A DNA stretch of 64,000 nt from MPNP01 sp965221445 (GTDB lineage Bacteria > Pseudomonadota > Alphaproteobacteria > Rhodobacterales > Rhodobacteraceae): the NCBI GenBank assembly GCA_965221445.1, contig CBDCSF010000013.1:310001-374000 (forward strand), given 5' to 3'. A model generated the notes under the pieces. The model did no database searches. It had not been told where the DNA came from and saw only the letters and a program-made list of their open reading frames with translations. The stretch's first letter is position 1. Each line of letters starts with the position of its first letter. This document shows positions 46,201 through 54,537 of the stretch, piece by piece. Made by a program: the position numbers and the translations under genes.

Positions 46201-46665
46201 ATCATCTCCAAGAGCCATCAGAACACCTCCATACTTGGAGGTACCTGCCATATTGGCATGTCTGAGTACATCCCCAGACCGGTCTACACCCGGTCCTTTT
46301 CCATACCAAAGACCAAAAACACCATCAAACTTGCCCTCACCACGGAGTTCAGCCTGTTGGGTTCCCCATAGTGCTGTTGCGGCTATATCTTCATTTAACC
46401 CTGGATTGAATACTATATCAGATTGATCCAATCTGAATTGTTCCCTGCTCAATTGGAAATCCAAATTACCAAGTGGTGCCCCCCTATAGCCAGACACATA
46501 CCCCGCAGTATTCAAACCTGCCTTTAAATCCCTCTGTTTTTGGATAAGCAAAAATCGGATTAGTGCCTGGGTTCCATTCAATAAAACCTCATTTTTTGTA
46601 AGGTCATACCTGTCCTCCAAAGACGAATTTTGGAAGGTAAGTTTTGTATGTTCAGTATTTCCCAT
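43243..46665 (-). CDS. Indolepyruvate ferredoxin oxidoreductase, fused alpha/beta form
   Basis: This 1140-residue enzyme decarboxylates aryl or branched 2-oxo acids to acyl-CoA with TPP and [4Fe-4S] clusters. The N-terminal pyrimidine-binding domain contains GYVSGYRGAPLG. The TPP pyrophosphate-binding part has the FCSGCPHNTSTKVPEG block and GGEGANWIG...NMGDGTYNHSG. A cluster region follows (ICEGCGDCGVQSNCISL, then CNMDLSCVKGFCP), and the C-terminal gamma/IorB-like domain has the GVGGTGVVTIGALLAQAS block. The fused long form is widespread in aerobic alphaproteobacteria, where it is often annotated only by similarity. It is monocistronic here. Confidence 0.93.
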   Translation of the reverse strand: MGNTEHTKLTFQNSSLEDRYDLTKNEVLLNGTQALIRFLLIQKQRDLKAGLNTAGYVSGYRGAPLGNLDFQLSREQFRLDQSDIVFNPGLNEDIAATALWGTQQAELRGEGKFDGVFGLWYGKGPGVDRSGDVLRHANMAGTSKYGGVLMALGDDHTGESSTTLHQSEMALVDAYMPILSPAGVQEVLDYGVYGIALSRFSGNWVGLKCMKETIESTAVADGNPFRIEYKIPSFELPEDGLNIRIWDTPVEREARILDYRRYAAEAFAYQNKLNHRVVGKKGAKIGITAAGKNWFDLAHALSLLGLNDQELERLGITTFKIGLTWPLDQKGLLEWAEGLDVIIVVEEKRKLIEAQIKEILFNRRKSYQVFGHRDHKGDILFSAKYGLNPIQIAIGIGDVLGYRELQTEQLLANLNQLRDSNREENAPDILKRTPYFCSGCPHNTSTKVPEGSRAYAGIGCHYMVQWMDRDTFGFTHMGGEGANWIGEAPFSKTRHIFQNMGDGTYNHSGIQTIRAAVIAGVNMTYKILYNDAVAMTGGQLNDGDLTPHKVVRELVAIGVGKIAVVYDEKEGFEKTNIPDQVKFYPREKLEEVQREFRDLPGVSAIVYVQTCAAEKRRRRKRGAFPKISERVYINTDICEGCGDCGVQSNCISLIPVETELGRKRAVDQSSCNMDLSCVKGFCPSFVTLEGAEPRKEKSQNIDIPNLELPDIPSIDRTFNIVITGVGGTGVVTIGALLAQASYLENKGVGVIEMAGLAQKGGAVTIHCRIANKKEDISAIRVANNEADCVIGGDLVVTAVSDILRLMKPDKTRVTLNTFEIITGDFTRDTNFTIPGESLVQRIVAKLGPADVQVVNANSLANLLLGNSIYSNMILMGMAWQNGTIPLGKEAIVRAIELNGVNIEENIQAFEIGRWASTENDLLVKLTSKNSSTAESNDIDPIEFRRKHLIEFQGNSLAKEFISKVQQFQNPDLRDAVAKSYHKLLAVKDEYEVARLHLDTMDKVSKEFKGDFKMKFHLAPPMISKSRNGARPKKYQFGGWLIYVFKLLSYMKGVRGTVLDPFRFGEERKLQRELLQQYLSDLVKIKQLDGPEISPEVLELAEIPQQIGGYGPVWKANYQSAMTRRSELKSTVDVLLENSDT

Positions 46666-46909
46666 TGGCTAAAATAATCCCAATCCAATAAATCTATCGT
46701 TCAAATCAACGACTAGGTAAACAACTTTGAAGGCAATAAACCAAAGGTTACTATAAGCAGATACACTTTTGGTGGAGTTTCAAATTCTATTAACAAATTT
46801 GAAAAAACAGTAACCGAAGTTTTACACAGGATACTCTAAAACTGAGGATAAATTAAAAATAATTATTATCATAATTTCTGATTTTACCAAAAAAAATGAG
46901 GGTTTTGTA

Positions 46910-47377
46910 TTGAGCAAGAGTCTAAACAGAATATCCCGTTATCTACAGGATAATAAAATTGTTCACGAAATCAGAAAAACAGAAGAGATCGCAAGAACTG
47001 CCCAAGAAGCAGCCGACAGGATCGGTTGTCAGCTTAACCAAATTGTTAAATCAATAATATTCTTGGCTCCATCCTCAGGACACCTGATTCTGTTTCTGAC
47101 GGCTGGTGGCAATTTTGTTGATAATCAGAAAGCGGAAAAATTTCTTGGTTATTCGTTGATGAAGGCTAATGCACAGATGATTAGATCTCGTACGGGGTTT
47201 GTCATTGGAGGTGTACCACCCTTTGCTCACAAAGAAAAGATTGAGGTATTTATGGATCCAGAGTTGCTGAATCATGCGGAGGTGTGGGCCGCAGCTGGAA
47301 CTCCCTTCCATGTTTTCAGTATTTCTTCCTGGGATTTGCAAACAACAACCAAGGCCAAACTTCTTGCTTTTACCTGA
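46910..47377 (+). CDS. YbaK/EbsC-family aminoacyl-tRNA deacylase
   Basis: This 155-residue YbaK/ProRS-INS-fold protein has the conserved RTAQEAADRIGCQLNQIVKSI block with the catalytic-site lysine, and GFVIGGVPPFAHKEKIEVFMD with the invariant GGxxP loop. Family members hydrolyse mischarged tRNAs such as Cys- or Ala-tRNA-Pro. The subgroup (YbaK, YeaK or PrdX-like) cannot be settled here. The start is a TTG at 46910; no ATG lies near. Confidence 0.88.
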   Translation: MSKSLNRISRYLQDNKIVHEIRKTEEIARTAQEAADRIGCQLNQIVKSIIFLAPSSGHLILFLTAGGNFVDNQKAEKFLGYSLMKANAQMIRSRTGFVIGGVPPFAHKEKIEVFMDPELLNHAEVWAAAGTPFHVFSISSWDLQTTTKAKLLAFT

Positions 47378-47657
47378 TAGGATTTAATCATGCAGAAGGT
47401 CAGATTTAGATTATTCCAATCAACTTCAACGTTTGAATATCATTTTTACCGTTAGAGACAGACAAATCAAATATCTGAAGAACCTACGGTACGACAGGGA
47501 ATGTAGAACATATTCTTTGATTATATCTATATTTCAGTGCTATATATACCTTATATTTATATTTTGTAATGTTTCGACCCAAAATTAACTGCTAGATTTC
47601 ATACAAGTCCAACCATTCCATAAACATCTTAGTCAATTGATCCTAAGGGTTTGATCA
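47378..47657. other. AT-rich gap before the AbiE locus
   Basis: About 280 bases of AT-rich sequence lie between the YbaK gene and the candidate operator of the AbiE pair. No gene, tRNA or clear repeat was found. It marks the left edge of the second accessory patch. Confidence 0.4.
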
Positions 47658-47702
47658 TAGAATTTTAAATCGTTGATCTAGAATTCTCTTTAAATAATTC
47701 TA
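47658..47702 (+). promoter_or_regulatory. Candidate AbiEi operator (inverted repeat plus extra half-site)
   Basis: TAGAATT (47679-47685) and AATTCTA (47696-47702) form a perfect seven-base inverted repeat with a ten-base spacer, 12 bases before the antitoxin start. A third copy, TAGAATT at 47658-47664, lies exactly 21 bases (two helical turns) upstream in direct orientation. AbiEi antitoxins are known to repress their own promoters by binding inverted repeats, so this is the natural candidate site. Confidence 0.5.
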
Positions 47703-47714
47703 ATTATATGTGCT

Positions 47715-48557
47715 ATGATGTCTAAAAAATCGTATAAATTGAAGTTTTTACTAGAAGAGGTTCCTGCAGGATTTCTAGTGGATTCAAAATGGCTAGTCTC
47801 GCATGGATTTTCCTACGGGACTTTTCGTGATTACGTCAAGCGTGGCTGGTTGGAACGTGTACATCGTGGTGTCTTCCGTCGTCCAGTACCAAGAGCTTCA
47901 AGAACCAATATTCTTGATTGGAGAACCTGTATACTCTCCTTACAACATATTATGCGCAATGATATTCATGTTGGTGGTTCAGCTGCTCTATCTCTGAGAG
48001 GATATAGTCATTATCTTCGTTTTGATGGTAAATTCCCTGTCTGGGTCTATGGTGATAGGATTCCCAACTGGCTTCTAAAAGTGCCTTTGGATAGCCCTAT
48101 AATACCCCACAGCAAGTCACTATTCGCTGACAAGTCACCTTGTTTCGCCATTAATGAATCCCTTGAAATAAATAATCTTCCATGGGATTGGAAACTTAGG
48201 ATTTCAGAGCCAGAAAGGGCATTCCTTGAAGCCCTAGATGAATTGCCAGACAATGAAAGTTTTCACATGGTCGACATGATGTTCGAAGGTATGTTAGCTT
48301 TACGCCCCAAACTTCTCACCGAACTTCTCCATAATTGCAAGAAAATAAAGGTTAGACGTTTGTTCTTTGTATTTGCAAACAGACATAACCCTCCTTGGTT
48401 TAAATGGATCAATCCTGATGATTTTGATCTTGGAAGTGGTGATCGTGCCTTGTATGAAGGTGGGAAACTACACCCACTCTATCGAATCATGGTTCCCGAA
48501 GATTTTGCCAAAAAATCTTATGAACAGGAATATCTTGAGTATAACGGTCCAATATAA
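47715..48557 (+). CDS. abiEi: Type IV toxin-antitoxin antitoxin, AbiEi family
   Basis: This 280-residue antitoxin has an N-terminal winged-helix domain (about 1-70, with GTFRDYVKRGWLERVHRGVFRRP) and the larger AbiEi C-terminal domain (HVGGSAALSLRGYSHYL, ISEPERAFLEALDELP, KIKVRRLFFVFANRH). The blocks and order match the longer AbiEi_3/4-type proteins. It neutralises the downstream nucleotidyltransferase toxin and represses the operon. Its coding end overlaps the toxin start. The frame is complete. Confidence 0.9.
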   Translation: MMSKKSYKLKFLLEEVPAGFLVDSKWLVSHGFSYGTFRDYVKRGWLERVHRGVFRRPVPRASRTNILDWRTCILSLQHIMRNDIHVGGSAALSLRGYSHYLRFDGKFPVWVYGDRIPNWLLKVPLDSPIIPHSKSLFADKSPCFAINESLEINNLPWDWKLRISEPERAFLEALDELPDNESFHMVDMMFEGMLALRPKLLTELLHNCKKIKVRRLFFVFANRHNPPWFKWINPDDFDLGSGDRALYEGGKLHPLYRIMVPEDFAKKSYEQEYLEYNGPI

Positions 48558-49452
48558 AGCACAGTTTGAGGTACTTCTGAAAGTACTCCCTTGGGTTGCT
48601 AAGGAATCCGTATTTGCTCTCAAGGGAGGCACAGCTATCAATCTGTTCCACCGTGACCTACCTCGTCTCTCTGTTGATATTGACCTTGTATATCTACCCA
48701 TCAAAGATCGTCGGGAAAGCCTAGCAGAAATAAGTGAGTCTAAAAACCGTATCGCTGCAAGTATCAAACATGCTTTCCCTGGTATAAGTACAAAGAATAA
48801 CAGTCCAGGCAAGGATTACTTTACTCGATTATATATTGAACTTGGTAACACAAGAATCAAGGTTGAAACTTCGCCTGTTACACGTGGAGTTGTAAACAAC
48901 ACTGAAAATAGAGTTAGTTCTAAATCTGTTAGTAAAAAATACAAGCAAATCGAAATCCAAGTTGTGTCTTTTGAAGATATGTATGCAGGTAAGTTGAATG
49001 CAGCTATGGACCGCCAACATCCTCGCGATTTATTTGATGTCAAAATTCTATATGAAAACGAGGGATTGACAGACGATCTATTCCGAACTTTCCTGGTATA
49101 TGTTGCTTCTTCTCCGCGCCCAATGCATGAAATACTTAATCCCAATCTGGTTGATATTGACAGTAGCTTTGCTCATGAATTCAATGGCATGTCTTTTATT
49201 CCTGTAAGTTTGGAAGAACTTCTAAATGTTCGGAAAAGACTTATTCGGGACATTCAATCACGCATTGATAAGAACATAATAAGGTTTTTGGTGGATCTAC
49301 ATGATGGTAAACCCAACTTTAATAACATCAACAAGCCGCAAGCAATGAAACTTCCTGCAGTTCGCTGGAAACTTTTCAATCTGGAAAAGTTGAAGAGGAA
49401 TAACCCAACAAAGCATGCTGAACAACGATACGCTTTGGAACAACTTCTGTAG
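48535..49452 (+). CDS. abiEii: Type IV toxin, AbiEii/AbiGii nucleotidyltransferase
   Basis: This 305-residue protein belongs to the DNA polymerase beta-like nucleotidyltransferase superfamily. The catalytic block ALKGGTAINLFHRDLPRLSVDIDLVYLP holds the GG motif and the D-x-D pair. Later blocks EDMYAGKLNAAMDRQHPRDLFDVKIL match AbiEii, including the conserved K and D. Relatives transfer nucleotides to tRNA 3' ends or to GTP-linked targets and halt growth on phage infection. The TTG at 48535 is preferred because AGGA lies five bases upstream (48526-48529) and the family N-terminus fits. An ATG at 48520 is the alternative. It overlaps abiEi by 23 bases, giving translational coupling. Confidence 0.9.
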   Translation: MSITVQYKAQFEVLLKVLPWVAKESVFALKGGTAINLFHRDLPRLSVDIDLVYLPIKDRRESLAEISESKNRIAASIKHAFPGISTKNNSPGKDYFTRLYIELGNTRIKVETSPVTRGVVNNTENRVSSKSVSKKYKQIEIQVVSFEDMYAGKLNAAMDRQHPRDLFDVKILYENEGLTDDLFRTFLVYVASSPRPMHEILNPNLVDIDSSFAHEFNGMSFIPVSLEELLNVRKRLIRDIQSRIDKNIIRFLVDLHDGKPNFNNINKPQAMKLPAVRWKLFNLEKLKRNNPTKHAEQRYALEQLL

Positions 49453-50100
49453 TGTACAAAGGTCACCTCTATTAATTAATTCGACCATGTTTTTATAAAA
49501 TAACCCCCAATTCCTAATATTTTTGTTTGTGCTGTGATTCATTTAATTAGTCCTTTGTTGATGGATACTTGGAAGCTATCACATGGAAAGACGCCACTTG
49601 CTGGAAGAGGAGCACAAACACCAAACTTTGAAGGAAATCAACAATTTGCAAAGCATGAAGGAACTGGTTGACTGGGAATCATTCATATCTCTACTTGAAG
49701 AGGTCTTTGATCCTACTCCAGTAACCAACGCCAAGCTACTTCGCTTTACTCGTTAGTTTTTTTCTTTGTATTGCCCAAATTTAAGATTGTACCAACCTAA
49801 TCCTGATATATTCCATCAGACTATCCTCTTGGAACCCACAAAACGATTACCGCCTAAACACTTACTGTTCCATTGTCACCTTCAAAACGGTACTTTGTGG
49901 ATAATTAGCGTTCACTTCAGGTACCCTTTTAATAAAGGAATTTACCTCTCTGTAAAATATATTCTCCACAGCCATGGGGTGGCCCAAGTTTTAATAACTT
50001 TTGCGAATTTTAGTTAGCAATCCAAACACAAAAACAATGATTTGAGGAAACTTCAGTTATTATTGAGGCTCTTCGTTCAAAATGGTGGGAATTTCATCAG
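49453..50100. other. Stretch with gene fragments between AbiE and the AAA-ankyrin gene
   Basis: About 650 bases with one short protein-like frame (49583-49756, listed separately) and an 83-codon frame at 49766-50017 that lacks a ribosome binding site and any recognisable domain. The stretch looks like decayed accessory DNA. Confidence 0.4.
49583..49756 (+). pseudogene. 57-residue ORF resembling a transposase N-terminus
   Basis: An ATG at 49583 opens 57 codons ending TAG 49754-49756. The peptide contains MKELVDWESFISLLEEVFDP, which loosely resembles the N-terminal W-containing block of IS5/IS4-group transposases (…V-x-W-x-x-L-x-x-L-I-E-…). No catalytic region follows and no terminal repeats were found, so at most it is a remnant. 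The match is weak. Confidence 0.25.
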
Positions 50101-51663
50101 TTACCTTGCTTCACAATTACATGTCAAAATCCGGTGATGGGTTGAAATCATTGTCATCTCCCCCGGACCGGATGGTGACTTGCCAGGTACATGGTCCTTG
50201 GCAAGGCCGTTGGTTGTCGGGTTGTTCCCTTTTGTATTATCCTTAGGGGATGGATCAAGCATTGCACCTTCCTTGATCATGTACAAAGCAAGTTTGCTCC
50301 AGTTGTTTTCGGAAGCTATCTTGAGGGGTGTTCGTCCCCAGGCATCCAAGCCATTTATGTCATACCCCAGATCCAATAATTTCCTGAAAGACTTGATGTC
50401 ATTGGAATAGGCCAATGTATGAAGGGGTGAACCCGTGGTGGCAGCGGCATATGAATGAAGGGATGGAATCGGACAATGATACAAGGTACCCGGTAGATCA
50501 TGAATGACATCAATAAACCCATAGCGATGCAGAAAATCAAAATCAAGCCCGTCAATTTTTGGTTTGATTGTATTTGTTGTCCATTGCGGTTTTTCAATTA
50601 TCCTCCCAATGATTTCCAGGATTTCTTCGCCACTTCTTGGCTTTGGTCCCATTTCGGCCATGATCTCGCCGATTATCTTCCTGACAGTTTCAAACGGTCC
50701 AAATCTGGTTTTGTAATAATCCAAACGGTATTGTGTGGCCCGGTCCTTGACCGCAAGGTCATCAACCGCCGAAAGTTTGCCTTGTACTTCCAGCAATGAT
50801 TCGCCAAGTGCCCTCAAGGTATTTTCAACATGTTTGGGCCACCCATCCACCCATTCACCTATTCGTTCACCCCACTCGGAAGTCAATCCAGGAGTAGACT
50901 TGACATTGAAATGGTCAAGGAATTTCCCAAGCGATTTCTTTACCTCTTCTAGGGACAGCGGTTGCAGATGATGTACGGCATCCCTTCCCAAACGATGGCT
51001 CACCGCTTCCATAAGCACAGTCTCATTGTTGGACAACCCGGCGAACACCGGGAATACCGGATAACGATTACTTCCAGTATGAAGGCGGTGAATGACCTTG
51101 GCCTGGTCAGACTGTTTGTCGGGAGGTATGCTTTGAATCTCATCAATCAGCAAAAGAATGGTGTATTTCTTCGGGAGTACAAGTTTGCCGTCCGAACTGT
51201 TATCCCAGCTGACACCAGCCCCAAAGGCTGATACGGAGGATATTTTACGCAAGGCCATGCTGGCTTTCTCCCTGACCCTGGCAATGGTGATCCTTTTGTC
51301 AAGTTCACTTATCGTTTCCTGGATTCGTGTACCGAGATAATTAAATGTCAGGTTGGCAGGGTCAGCTATCATGACTGGAATGGTCTTGTAAGCCACCGTT
51401 TTATCATTCAGTTGGTCGATGCAGTTCTGCCTGATTTTCTCCAACAGGGAGGTCTTGCCAATACCGGGGGGACCCTGAATGACCTGTGTTTGGCCACCTG
51501 CCGGATTGCTGCCGGGATCCTCCAAATATTTTTGGCTGATAAGTTTGCTTTTTTGATCAATCCTGCACTGAAGGTCTTTTCGTCCTGTAAAGAACGGATT
51601 GATCATCCGGTCTTCATCAATCAAAAAATCATGTAACCCTTTGGCATCGAAAGATTTGGTCAT
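50101..51663 (-). CDS. AAA-family ATPase with C-terminal ankyrin-like repeats
   Basis: This 520-residue protein has Walker A GPPGIGKT at 64-71, Walker B ILLLIDEIQ at 169-177 (D174, E175), a sensor-like PVFAGLSNN at about 204-213, and an ORC/STAND-like lid. A winged-helix-like region (about 315-400) leads to IPSLHSYAAATTGSPLHTLA. Two ankyrin-type units span about 411-470 (GSPLHTLAYSNDIKSFRKLL and GRTPLKIASENNWSKLALYM). The tail is proline- and glycine-rich and ends in a C-x-C. ATPases of this shape occur as accessory genes of unknown function in alphaproteobacteria; the ankyrin fusion is unusual to me. Position beside the AbiE locus suggests a defence or other accessory role (inference). Confidence 0.8.
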   Translation of the reverse strand: MTKSFDAKGLHDFLIDEDRMINPFFTGRKDLQCRIDQKSKLISQKYLEDPGSNPAGGQTQVIQGPPGIGKTSLLEKIRQNCIDQLNDKTVAYKTIPVMIADPANLTFNYLGTRIQETISELDKRITIARVREKASMALRKISSVSAFGAGVSWDNSSDGKLVLPKKYTILLLIDEIQSIPPDKQSDQAKVIHRLHTGSNRYPVFPVFAGLSNNETVLMEAVSHRLGRDAVHHLQPLSLEEVKKSLGKFLDHFNVKSTPGLTSEWGERIGEWVDGWPKHVENTLRALGESLLEVQGKLSAVDDLAVKDRATQYRLDYYKTRFGPFETVRKIIGEIMAEMGPKPRSGEEILEIIGRIIEKPQWTTNTIKPKIDGLDFDFLHRYGFIDVIHDLPGTLYHCPIPSLHSYAAATTGSPLHTLAYSNDIKSFRKLLDLGYDINGLDAWGRTPLKIASENNWSKLALYMIKEGAMLDPSPKDNTKGNNPTTNGLAKDHVPGKSPSGPGEMTMISTHHRILTCNCEAR

Positions 51664-52017
51664 ATAATCGAATCCTTACTCGATAAAGATGTATTATACA
51701 TGAATTGACCGAATTTGGTGAAAGTAACAACTACTTTGTAAAATTAGATGTGGATAACTTGGACCCGTCCCAACCATCTAAAGTAACTTATGGAGGGAGG
51801 TACAAGGAAGGTATTGTATTCCATTGCACCTTCAACAATGCATTTTGATATGAAAAAAACGAAGACCCGTTTTCTGTTTTAATATAACAATACAGGATTA
51901 GTTTTTCAGTCTGGAACCATAGATGTATCTCTTGAATATGAGTTTAAAATGATTGTTCATATTCAATGCTCTTGCAACACCCCTAATGATTCACCCACCA
52001 AATAGGACGAAGAGCCA
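51664..52017. other. Non-coding gap
   Basis: About 350 AT-rich bases lie between the AAA-ankyrin gene start and the metallo-hydrolase stop. It must hold the promoter of the ATPase gene. No gene, tRNA or repeat was seen. Confidence 0.4.
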
Positions 52018-53076
52018 TTATTGATGTATGATTTCATCACTCTGTGCTGGCAAACTGACGATCATCCCATCTTCTGCAACAGTTATTCTACCGTCAAAGT
52101 TTTCCGCCGCATCACCAAGAAACAAGCCGTTGAGAAATCGAAAGGGAACTGCTGGAACAAGATGGTTCAGCACGAGTTCCCTAGCACCCGCTGTCTGGGC
52201 GACCATAGCAGCTTCTACAGTGGTTGTATGCAAGTTTGATGCATCATTCAGGGTATCATGGGTATGACCATGGCTGTCTCCCATCACATTCGCTAACAAA
52301 ACCATCATGCCCGGCGACATTGCTTCGTGGATCAAAAGATCGGTACCTTCAGAATTCTTGATCAGGTTTTCATCATAAACAGTATCACCACTAAATACGA
52401 CTGAACGATCCTTGTAGTCAAAACGAAAGCCGAAAGCCGGCTCCACAGGGAAGTGATTTACTTCAAAAACGGTGATTTTTAAATCCTCTTCCTCAAGTAT
52501 GACAGCGCTTTTACCAGCTAGTGTTATGGTAGTTGCTTCGAAACCATAACCATTTGGATCAAGCGTATCCGGTTGATGATCAAGCCTGTATTGCCGATCG
52601 GGGCTATACGCTAAATTAAATCCATCAACCATCACTTCCACTCCATCCGGACCTGAAACTTGAAGTGGGGATGTATGTCCACCATCCATCCAATACTGTA
52701 CCATTAAATCACCCAAACCAACGATATGATCAAGGTGAAGGTGAGTCAGATATACACGTTCAATATCAGTGATTGGAAATTGGTTGAGTAGCAGATTACG
52801 AAGACCTCCAGCCGCAATATCAACAATAAATACACGTTCTCCAGCAATTACACCATTGCATGTTCCAGTCCGTGCAGGATCTGGAACAGGAGAGCCTGTT
52901 CCACAGAAAAATACATGCAATCCATCGGGTAACTCATCATAAAAGCTACTATTCACAACCGACTGAGCAAAACGAGTGAAAAGGGTTTCGATAATTCGAT
53001 CCTTAAATAGCCACCCTGCCCCAGCAATAAGTAGTATGACCACCATTAGACCAATCAAAATACGCTTAAATGTCAT
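52018..53076 (-). CDS. Membrane-anchored metallo-beta-lactamase-fold hydrolase
   Basis: This 352-residue protein has one N-terminal transmembrane or signal-anchor helix (about 5-23). The MBL-fold zinc motif THLHLDH at 111-117 (H112, H114, D116, H117) is followed by a VFSGDTVYD block with the bridging aspartate and a late LNHLVP histidine. The layout resembles RNase Z/arylsulfatase-like MBL proteins (FFCGTGSPVPDPARTG at the N-terminus), but with an export or anchor segment, so it likely acts in the periplasm on a small ester, sulfate or phosphate substrate. The substrate is unknown. It lies 74 bases downstream of the lipocalin-like gene on the same strand. Confidence 0.82.
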   Translation of the reverse strand: MTFKRILIGLMVVILLIAGAGWLFKDRIIETLFTRFAQSVVNSSFYDELPDGLHVFFCGTGSPVPDPARTGTCNGVIAGERVFIVDIAAGGLRNLLLNQFPITDIERVYLTHLHLDHIVGLGDLMVQYWMDGGHTSPLQVSGPDGVEVMVDGFNLAYSPDRQYRLDHQPDTLDPNGYGFEATTITLAGKSAVILEEEDLKITVFEVNHFPVEPAFGFRFDYKDRSVVFSGDTVYDENLIKNSEGTDLLIHEAMSPGMMVLLANVMGDSHGHTHDTLNDASNLHTTTVEAAMVAQTAGARELVLNHLVPAVPFRFLNGLFLGDAAENFDGRITVAEDGMIVSLPAQSDEIIHQ

Positions 53077-53150
53077 TTAGGCACTCCTTTGTCGAGTCAA
53101 TGATATCAATCTTAAAACCCATTATTTGTCCTTGAATAATTCTGATCAGT

Positions 53151-54296
53151 TCATTTCCTGCCTATTGGGTCACCAAAGTACATCAATTCCCAAACAGCTT
53201 TGTCACTGATATATGTATCAATCAGTTTTCCCTTACTGAATACGTCTAGCCTTGCTTCACCTATCATTCGGTAATAGGCACTGTTTAATCCAGTGAAGAG
53301 CTTGAACATACCAAGCATGTAACGGTTGTGAATAGCCTTGCTCAACAGGTCCATCGCAGTGATGTTGTGCTTCTTCTTAAGGGTCAGAATATAACTCACG
53401 TCATCTTCCAGGTTACCATAGACATATTTCAAATTATCGCTCATGGGCTTACCAAAATCAGTTTGGAGCTTGGGCTGGGATCGGTAACCATCTATCTTCT
53501 CTCGATCATCTGCCACTGTTTTACCATCACGAGCGAGGAAAAAATTGAAAGTCGTAACATAACCATATTTCTCATGTGCCACCATGTCAGCTATGACTAC
53601 CGTGTAGGGACCCAATTCAGTTCGTGCCCAATACCAATGATTACGAACATCCATCATGTTAACATTGCCCCAATTGTGGTCATGATAACATGACCCTTCA
53701 AGATTTTCCTCTTGACCTTTATGGGTAATCTTGGCCTTGACATGACCCTGTGGTACAGGAACTAACCAGGCACCGAAGACATCTCTCTTTTCACCGAAGA
53801 ATTGGTGACCGGTGTCGGCACGCCAACTTTGAGTGGTTCGAGTTACGTCCAGAGTTACATCAATGTTCTCATCTTTCACATGAATTTCGTAATGTTCGAG
53901 ATTACCACGAAAATAATTGTGAGCTATTTTTACATCGCACTTGTCCTTGGTAGCCGAAAATTCATCTGGACGAAATTTTATATCCCGCTTATATGAAGTT
54001 CCATCCGGTCGATCAAACTCAATATTGATCATTGGTGCTAGCCCCTTTCGCATAGGGGCCATTGGTTTGGGAAAGAAGACAATTACCAGAGTTGAACCAT
54101 CATCCAGGTGAGCATCAAAATACCACCATTCATAGTTTGCCGGACCAGGGTCCGTACGCATTCCATCCTCCCAGACTTCAGGAATATTTCCTACTTTCAT
54201 ACCCAGTCGGGTAAAGTCTTCATCTGATTTTGAAACACCTTCAAAGGGTAGTAATTTTGTTTTTTTCTTCCGCATAATTTGAACCATATCTTCCAT
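53151..54296 (-). CDS. CrtC/AttH-like lipocalin-family protein
   Basis: This 381-residue protein carries the paired-barrel signature of the hydroxyneurosporene synthase (CrtC)/AttH group: PANYEWWYFDAHLDDGSTLVIVF at the N-terminal side and LEGSCYHDHNWGN in the middle, with WYWARTELGPYTVVIAD following. CrtC hydrates carotenoids, and other members act on unrelated hydrophobic compounds. No carotenoid genes are in the window, so the CrtC reaction should not be assumed. No signal peptide is evident; the N-terminus is lysine-rich (MRKKKTK). It probably forms a unit with the MBL-fold gene downstream. Confidence 0.8.
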   Translation of the reverse strand: MEDMVQIMRKKKTKLLPFEGVSKSDEDFTRLGMKVGNIPEVWEDGMRTDPGPANYEWWYFDAHLDDGSTLVIVFFPKPMAPMRKGLAPMINIEFDRPDGTSYKRDIKFRPDEFSATKDKCDVKIAHNYFRGNLEHYEIHVKDENIDVTLDVTRTTQSWRADTGHQFFGEKRDVFGAWLVPVPQGHVKAKITHKGQEENLEGSCYHDHNWGNVNMMDVRNHWYWARTELGPYTVVIADMVAHEKYGYVTTFNFFLARDGKTVADDREKIDGYRSQPKLQTDFGKPMSDNLKYVYGNLEDDVSYILTLKKKHNITAMDLLSKAIHNRYMLGMFKLFTGLNSAYYRMIGEARLDVFSKGKLIDTYISDKAVWELMYFGDPIGRK

Positions 54297-54537
54297 TCAA
54301 ATCAAATGGTAAATAATTGGACTGAGAAAAGAATAGACAGGCAAACCCAGTCTATTTCCCCACCTCATAAAACAGACAACTTTTACTGACATCATTTTAT
54401 TGTATGAGAAGTTTTAATGTCAGGTTAAATAACTAATAACCGATGCCGGATTTTAAATACATAGTACATTAACTATTTTTGGGTAAGAATACCTTGAATG
54501 TGGAAAGACAAATATGGACTACTGGCAAAGACCGAAG

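Noticed and set aside
49766..50017. An 83-codon plus-strand frame.
   Set aside because: No ribosome binding site and no recognisable similarity; it lies in decayed DNA.
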